Source: Phytopythium helicoides
Taxonomy: Eukaryota; Oomycota; Peronosporomycetes; Pythiales; Pythiaceae
Direction of reading: 5' to 3'
Assembly (NCBI GenBank): GCA_024867545.1
Contig: JANFNE010000071.1
Location: 124,001-188,000, forward strand
DNA length: 64,000 nt
The notes under the pieces were generated by a model. It did no database searches. It worked only from the letters and a program-made list of their open reading frames with translations, and had not been told where the DNA came from. The position numbers and the translations under genes are program-made. This document shows positions 58,531 to 64,000 of this stretch, piece by piece; the first letter of the stretch is position 1; the number at the start of each line of letters is the position of its first letter.

Positions 58531-59850
58531 TCAGCCACAGAGCATGCGCGAGGGCAGCACGAGCTGCTCCCAGCGGACGGCGATGGTGCCCCAGTCCACG
58601 AGCTGCTGCTGCGCGTGCTTCTCGCTCAGACAGCACGCAATGTGGTCGTAGACAATGTCAAAGTGCTCGTTGTCGACCTCCACGAGCTGCATCACGGCCC
58701 CGCCGAAGGGCACCCACATGACACCCTCGTCTTGCTCGGCTGTCTGGCTGCGCGAGTTCTCGGGCGACGTCGCCACCACCATCGTGTACGTGATCACACG
58801 CTGGTTGAACGCGTTCATCTCGGTACTGCGCTGTACCAGGTTGAGGTAGCGCACGAACCGCGGCCCTGCTCCGGGACCGGGAACGTTTCGTACCAGCATG
58901 TATGTGTCCGGGTCCACGATCTGCAACACCTGCGACTCGACCGAGTACGTGTGGATCTTGGACCAGAGCGCGGGCTCGACGAGGGTCGGCCACGAGGCGG
59001 CTGCCAGGTTGTCCACAGTTGCGCGCACACCTCCCGGGGAACATCGGATGCGCTTAGTGTACCACACGCGAGCGAGGATGGCGTTCTTCATCTCGGGCTT
59101 GCGGACGAGCGGCGCGCGCTCGACCTTCCAGCCGAGCATGGTGCCGACATCCTCGCCGATGGGCCGAGCAGCGAACCGCACGTCGTACTGTAGCTTGATG
59201 GCGTCGCACTGCTGCTTGGTGAAGGGGTGGTAGTGGAACGACGGTGCACCGCTCTCAAAGAAGACGCGGTGACCTCCAGGACCACCGATAGAGGGGTTCA
59301 CGAGCGCCCCGGAGGCGCTGGAGGGACCGAGTGCGGGCGAGGAGGACGCGTACGAGGAGGAGGCCGAGGCGGACGAGTCCGAGTTGCTGCCGTCGCGATC
59401 TTCTCCGCTGCCAGCCTTCTTGGTCGATCCAGCGTCGCTGCCAGGGGCGAGCGCGGCACCCTCCTGGCCGATGAGGTCGTAGACGCGCTCATGTCGCGCG
59501 ATCTGCTCTCTCAGCGCCAAGTTCTCGGTGCGCAGGTCCTCGCGCTCGAGCACGAGCCTCTGCAGCGCGTTCTGCACGTCGTCGACGTTGGCGCTGGGGC
59601 GCGCGACGGGCGAGGCCCTGGCGAGTGCACGGCGCTGGCCGTCGAGGTGCTGCTGCAGCTGCTGCTCTAGCTGTCGGTGCAGCGCGCGCAGCTGGGCCTG
59701 CTGCGCCTTCTTCTTGCGGCGGAAGTGCACCATGTTCTCTCGGTGCTGCTGGCGCTTCCACTGCTTCTCGTCCTCCTCGGTCCACTTGCCGGCGGCCGAG
59801 AGCAGCCAGTGGCTCTCGCTCGTCATGCTCGGCGGCTGCGCCATCGTCAT
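58531..59850 (-). CDS. bZIP transcription factor with START-like domain (upstream member of tandem pair)
   Basis: 439 residues, single exon, starting at the only ATG supported by context (MTMAQPPSM). The bZIP region spans about residues 22-70: a basic region RQQHRENMVHFRRKKKAQQ followed by a Leu/Gln-rich helix, with a second helix VLEREDLRTENLALREQIARHE near 110. A Ser/Gly-rich linker carrying acidic patches follows. The C-terminal 250 residues resemble a START-like fold (FHYHPFTKQQCDAIKL, TMLGWKVERAPLV, YTMVVATSPENS, FGGAVMQLVEVDNEHFDIVYD). Oomycetes have a large expansion of such bZIP-START proteins. The expected role is a nuclear regulator that may sense a lipid or other hydrophobic ligand (inference). 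It is tandem with the related gene at 60983-62386. Confidence 0.78.
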   Translation of the reverse strand: MTMAQPPSMTSESHWLLSAAGKWTEEDEKQWKRQQHRENMVHFRRKKKAQQAQLRALHRQLEQQLQQHLDGQRRALARASPVARPSANVDDVQNALQRLVLEREDLRTENLALREQIARHERVYDLIGQEGAALAPGSDAGSTKKAGSGEDRDGSNSDSSASASSSYASSSPALGPSSASGALVNPSIGGPGGHRVFFESGAPSFHYHPFTKQQCDAIKLQYDVRFAARPIGEDVGTMLGWKVERAPLVRKPEMKNAILARVWYTKRIRCSPGGVRATVDNLAAASWPTLVEPALWSKIHTYSVESQVLQIVDPDTYMLVRNVPGPGAGPRFVRYLNLVQRSTEMNAFNQRVITYTMVVATSPENSRSQTAEQDEGVMWVPFGGAVMQLVEVDNEHFDIVYDHIACCLSEKHAQQQLVDWGTIAVRWEQLVLPSRMLCG

Positions 59851-59872
59851 CTTGCAGTGGCCTCCAGGCGGC

Positions 59873-59888
59873 GAGTGGCTAAATGAGA
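59873..59888 (-). promoter_or_regulatory. Initiator-like site of the bZIP-START gene
   Basis: On the minus strand TCTCATTTAGCCACTC carries the oomycete Inr core CTCATTT, 23-38 bases before the start codon. Confidence 0.45.
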
Positions 59889-60982
59889 CCGCAGGTGGGG
59901 TCGTAGCTGCTCGCTTGTCAAGAGGGGCAGAGAGGGGCGGGTTACCCGGTGTAACTCTCCGATTTCTCTTGGTTTCACTATACTCGCGTCGAGACGAGTC
60001 GCGCGTGGCCACAAACGCCGGCACTGTACACTTGCCAGGATACTGAGGAGGGACTTGAGGGGCGCTGGTCGATTGCAAGTGTCTTCACTGGACAGATATA
60101 AACTTGCAAAGGGACAGAACCAATTGGACACAACTTCTTATTGACTGTATCCTTCCGTGCGCCGGCAGAGTCAGATCGTGAGGAATGGAGCTCTATATCA
60201 GTTGTCTAGGCCATTTTATACAATAACCTACTGATTCAGAGGTGTTTCGACCGTTAGACATCCGGTTCGGTGTCTCCGTCTTCTTGACCCCTCGCCGCCA
60301 AATCGCGACCGGCGAGCGCAGCCATGTTGTACCGTACACCTCGAGCAGCTACGTGGTCTCCAGTCCGCTCACCACTTCAACTAGTTGCACCTCTCGAAAA
60401 TCCAGAGCCAAGAGTCGGAGGCGAGCCTCGATCGGGAAAACACCGAGCCGTTTGCTGAGCCATCATAGATCTTTGTGAGACCTCCTTGAGCAGTCCGCTC
60501 TGCTCTTCCCATGGCCCTTCGTTCGTTGACCTCATTCTTTGAATGAGTCGATGCAGAGCATCGTGGAGTGCATCATGCTCGCAAAGCCAATGGCAGCGCT
60601 GGGCCTTTGGATTGCTGCCGATTAGCTTGCGGGTTGATGCGGCGGAGGGTAATCAGCGCCGTCGATCCATCCATTCGGAGCGATGCTACGCTGCGATGCC
60701 CATCGAGTTCCTGCTGCTGTACAGCTGATAACGCGGCGCGCTTCGTGCTCTCGAGATGTGTAACGCGCAGGTCTCCGCTCGACGACAGCGACTATGAGAC
60801 GCCAAGCGCCCCGTTCTTGAGGCCAAAGCTGTGAGACGTGCACACAAGTCGGAGCGCGAGTATTGTACAGTGGACACTTCCGTTGTCCTACGTGTTGAAG
60901 CGAGGCAAGTGTCTCTCTATCCTATCGATCGGCCGCGCTGGCCGGCTATCTATCTGTTCATTCCTCGCCGACCTCCCATCTC
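59889..60982. other. Intergenic (1.1 kb), nothing recognised
   Basis: Spacer between the two tandem bZIP-START genes. No open frame with recognisable features. Confidence 0.5.
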
Positions 60983-62386
60983 CTAGAGCGTCAGGTGGCG
61001 CGCCTGCAGGATCATTTGCTCCCAACGACACGCGATGCCGAGCACTTCGACCATCAAGTACCGTGCGTGTGCATCGCTCACACACTCAAAATCGCATCCG
61101 TAATGCAGATGGATGGCTCGTGCACCGTCGCCATCACTTGCTCCCTCCGTCTCCTCTGTCAGTAGCAGGTACGAGATGCCGCGCTTCATCCACTCAATGT
61201 CGCGCATGCGCTCCGTCTTCCGCTGTGCACCGTCTTGGCTGTCGCCAGGATTGACGATGGTCTTGACGAGCGCAACCACTCGTTCGCCGCGCTCGTTCAA
61301 ACCACTCATTCGAGCCAAGATGTTGAAGTAACGAATGTTCACGGCGCCGGTCGCCACGGGAGAGTTTTGGAGCAGCACGGTCGTGTCCTCGTCGACTCGC
61401 TGGACAACGCGGGTGATTACAGTCGTGCTGTAGATGGCTGCGAAGCGCTTCGGGTCGTGGAACGCCTCCCACGTGCGGTTGACGATGCCATCCATTGAAT
61501 CCCCCAGTCTCCGAACGCGCTTTGTGAACTGGAATCGAAGAGTGCGCGAGTCGATGTGTACTGGCCGCCTGACCGTCCAGCCGAAGCACGAAAGCTCCGC
61601 CACGGGGATACGACGGTGCGCAAACTGCGCGTAGAGCCTCAGCATGCGGTCGTACACGAGACGCACGAGGTCGCGGCAGCCGCGCTGGGTAAGTGGCACA
61701 TAGTAGAAGGGCTCGACGTCGTCGTCGTTGAAGAACAGCCACGTGCCGCTCGGGTGGCTGGCGTGCTCGCTTCCTGATCGTGCAAGCGACAGCTCGGACG
61801 GTGTCCTGGGCTCTTGGTTCGGGCTTGGAGCCTCGTCTCGCATGTCTTCGTACGTGTCTGCCACCTGCATGACCGCTGTCTGAACCTTGTCGTGCGCTTC
61901 GAGTCGAGCCCGCAGCGCTGCGTTCTCTCGTCGAATGCGCTCCTGCAGCGCGACTTGATCTGCATAGGCTCTGCGCAGTCGATCAAGCTCGTCGTCGTCC
62001 GGATCCTCGCTGCTCTCGTGCTCGAGAATCAATTGGTGCAGCTTGGCCGACAGCTCGGCCTCCTGCGCGCGCATGGCCTGCGCGTTTTCCTTGTGGCGCA
62101 TCCGCGAGCGCGCCACAACTGCCTTGTGCTGCGCTCTTCTCAGCGCGGCGCGATCCAGTTCGCGCCTCTCCTGCTGGTTGCTGTGCGAGGGCATCGCCGT
62201 GTGCTGCGACTGGTGGTGCACGACTGGCGGCAGCTCGTCCTCGTAGAGCACATCGGTGCGGAACGGGAGCGAGTGGCGTGCGTCGTCCCACAACGCCGAG
62301 GAATCGCTGCCGCTGCCGCTGTAGCTGCTGGCGTCGTCGCTGGCAAAGGACGCGAGCGCCTCCGCCAGCACGCGGTCGTGCTCCAT
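60983..62386 (-). CDS. bZIP transcription factor with START-like domain (second tandem member)
   Basis: Intact, 467 residues. The N-terminal acidic/Ser-rich segment is followed by a bZIP-like region at about 72-165: RRAQHKAVVARSRMRHKEN (basic) and repeated helices with Leu/Ala heptads, including LRRAYADQVALQERIRREN. The C-terminal START-like domain (EPFYYVPLTQRGCRDLVRLV, SCFGWTVRRPVHIDSRTL, GAVNIRYFNILARMSGLNER, MRDIEWMKRGISYLLLTEE, CRWEQMILQARHLTL) ends in the same way as the neighbouring paralogue (RWEQLVLPSRML), which supports common descent. The ATG at 62386 (MEHDRVLAEAL) is used. No frameshift. Confidence 0.78.
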   Translation of the reverse strand: MEHDRVLAEALASFASDDASSYSGSGSDSSALWDDARHSLPFRTDVLYEDELPPVVHHQSQHTAMPSHSNQQERRELDRAALRRAQHKAVVARSRMRHKENAQAMRAQEAELSAKLHQLILEHESSEDPDDDELDRLRRAYADQVALQERIRRENAALRARLEAHDKVQTAVMQVADTYEDMRDEAPSPNQEPRTPSELSLARSGSEHASHPSGTWLFFNDDDVEPFYYVPLTQRGCRDLVRLVYDRMLRLYAQFAHRRIPVAELSCFGWTVRRPVHIDSRTLRFQFTKRVRRLGDSMDGIVNRTWEAFHDPKRFAAIYSTTVITRVVQRVDEDTTVLLQNSPVATGAVNIRYFNILARMSGLNERGERVVALVKTIVNPGDSQDGAQRKTERMRDIEWMKRGISYLLLTEETEGASDGDGARAIHLHYGCDFECVSDAHARYLMVEVLGIACRWEQMILQARHLTL

Positions 62387-63530
62387 GCTCGGCCCTGGCG
62401 GATTGCACGCTCGCAGTCGCGGCGAAATTGCAATCTGGCGTTGCCAATGCCAGCACCGCTGCTTGGCGCCGAGGCTCGCCGTGGCCGCTCCACGCGCCGC
62501 GCCAACTTACGTATGCCGTACAAGCGCCGGGCTGCGCCTTACGCGCGCATGGTGTGATGATTCTTCGCGCAGAGCGTGGGCGGCGTGGTGTCGACGGACT
62601 GCCAAGTGGCCTTGAGCGCGGCGCCGATGCCACTGCGTGAAGGGATCCGGCAGTCTGATATGCAGCCAGGTGGCCTGGCGAGTGCCATGTGTTCCCTTGG
62701 CTTGATACTCGCGCGCCTCCGTTTAACAGCTTGGGCTTATGTAGGTGGAACTGCGAGACATGATAACCAGATGCGGATGGTGGTTGGCTGGTGTGACGAG
62801 GATGACGCGACAGGGCCATACAGTTGGCGAGATGTTTTGCTGACTAGTCGGTGGCAGTCGAGGCAGTCCACCCAGAGACGGAGTCGATCGACTGACTGCG
62901 GAGAGGCTTGCCCAGAGGTTGTTCCGTCGGTCAGGCAAGTGCCTCGGCTGCTGCTGTGTGATGGCCGCCGCTACGGTACGCTTCGACCGTGACGACAGCT
63001 CTACGAGGCATCAGCAAGCCACAGGTGCACGATCGTGCAGAGTTCGTTCGTCGGGCGTATGCATGTCGCCGCAAAATACTGTGCAATCTTCGTTCGGTGG
63101 TGGCAGTGGGCCGGAGCTCCTGGTGACAGGGCTGCATCGACAGGATCCCTCAGACTGTCGAGTCGACCAAAGCGGACTTTTTCGACCACCTCAAAAAAGG
63201 TTGATCTCATTGCAAAATTGCGCAATTGACTCAACGCTGGAGCGTGCACCCTCCAGACAAACCTGCTCAGCTCGCTCGGCCGTCCGCGCATTGCAAAGAT
63301 CCTCACCGAGATGGATCCGACGCCTCCTCATCAAAGCGCGAGATGAGGTGGCCAGTTCCAGATCCGCATCAAATCCTCCCCCTCATCCCGCAACCCGCGC
63401 ACCGTCCCTCCTCCCACCTGGTTCAACGATTACCAGCGTTCTCCCCTCAACTTGCAACCACCTGCTTTCTAATCGCCGCCTCCTCGCCCCCGCATACTCT
63501 GGCCCATACACTCGGCGACTCGACCGGCTC
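62387..63530. other. Intergenic (1.1 kb), divergent
   Basis: Separates two divergent genes. GC-rich near 62500 and AT-richer later. Overlapping short frames only; no repeat or RNA gene recognised. Confidence 0.45.
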
Positions 63531-64000
63531 ATGGCGCTGCACCGCAAGCAGCGCGGCGCGGCCGACGCGCTGCCGCAGTACGTGCGGCTGCCGACTGCGC
63601 GCGCCGCGTACTCGGCGGTGGCGACGGCCACGCGCGCGGCGCCGCGCAAGTCGCGCAAGCCCCGCGAGGCTCCGCGCGCGCAGATGAGCTCGCTGCAGCT
63701 GCGCGCGTGCTTCTTGCTGTGCGTGGCGCTCTACTTCGGCACCATCTACTTCGCGGACAGCATCGTCGGCATCGGCCGCGCGCTCGGCTCCGAGCCCGTG
63801 CGCGGCCACGACTTCTTCGTGCAGGCGCCGGCCAACTTGCGCGTCGTGGACGACGGGGCGGGAGAGGGCGGTGACGATGGCAAGGCGGCCAAGTATGGGG
63901 ACGTTCCCGAGGCGGAGGAGGACACGGGGAGAGGAGAAGAGGAGGCGGCACAGGTGGACACCGAGCTCGTTGCTCAAGAGGAGACCCGCGAGGACCAGCC
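63531..64000 (+). CDS. N-terminal part of a type II membrane protein (runs off the window)
   Basis: Open from ATG 63531 to the end, 156 complete codons. Residues 1-60 are basic and Ala-rich (MALHRKQRGAADALPQ ... PRKSRKPREAPRAQ). One hydrophobic helix lies at about 62-80 (RACFLLCVALYFGTIYFADS), followed by a lumenal or extracellular stem that turns strongly acidic (EAEEDTGRGEEEAAQ). The plan of short basic tail, single anchor and long stem is that of Golgi-resident enzymes, such as the glycosyltransferases earlier in the window, but no catalytic motif is reached. The family cannot be named from this part. Confidence 0.65.
   Translation, partial: MALHRKQRGAADALPQYVRLPTARAAYSAVATATRAAPRKSRKPREAPRAQMSSLQLRACFLLCVALYFGTIYFADSIVGIGRALGSEPVRGHDFFVQAPANLRVVDDGAGEGGDDGKAAKYGDVPEAEEDTGRGEEEAAQVDTELVAQEETREDQ

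Noticed and set aside
1..64000. CRISPR arrays, rRNA genes and bacterial-type operons
   Set aside because: No spaced direct-repeat arrays, no rRNA-like conserved segments, and the genes have introns and eukaryotic promoters.

Overview
The window looks like nuclear DNA of an oomycete, probably a Phytophthora- or Pythium-type peronosporomycete. Genes are GC-rich, compact and closely packed. Introns are few and short (about 47-83 bases, GT...AG with CTNAY-like branch sites). Several start codons are preceded at 10-60 bases by an oomycete initiator (YCAYTYY, sometimes with a flanking promoter region). The families also fit: a START-FYVE protein, START-like bZIP proteins, an FBT-type folate/biopterin transporter, an HGGG zinc-finger protein, and an expanded family of GT71-like Golgi glycosyltransferases.

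Layout: 0.8-5.6 kb holds a START-FYVE lipid-binding protein (frame-disrupted), a four-exon sepiapterin-reductase-like SDR and a sucrose/GPH-type MFS transporter. A gene-poor stretch follows. Two inverted copies of a bZIP/START-like gene (8.5-9.8 kb and 16.9-18.2 kb, promoters included) bracket an HGGG zinc-finger gene and a Mutator-transposase-derived SWIM protein. At 19.1-21.1 kb lies an apparently intact Fanzor, the eukaryotic TnpB homologue. Its stop codon is followed at once by a string of hairpins that looks like its omega/fRNA guide scaffold; this is the most interesting locus in the window. At 24-36 kb are an FBT transporter, a small secreted acidic protein, a PDZ-like protein divergent from a long cyclic-nucleotide-binding-fold/coiled-coil protein, a five-exon coiled-coil protein and a PX protein. 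At 35.8-52.2 kb seven GT71-like paralogues surround a mitochondrial release factor 1 gene: three to its left on the minus strand, three to its right on the plus strand, and a divergent seventh on the minus strand. At 52.4-64 kb are a membrane-anchored subtilase with cytosolic C2H2 zinc fingers, a torsin/LAP1-like ER membrane protein, two tandem bZIP-START genes and the start of a type II membrane protein.

How the genes may work together: the glycosyltransferase block looks like a locally amplified Golgi glycosylation toolkit. The bZIP/START proteins are probable regulators. Fanzor plus its 3' hairpins would form an RNA-guided DNA endonuclease. Many genes need a single-base frame correction, and where paralogues allow comparison the lost base is often one of a CC pair. 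Several 'broken' genes may therefore be uncorrected long-read errors and not true pseudogenes. All functions are inferred from motif recognition only; no database search was possible.
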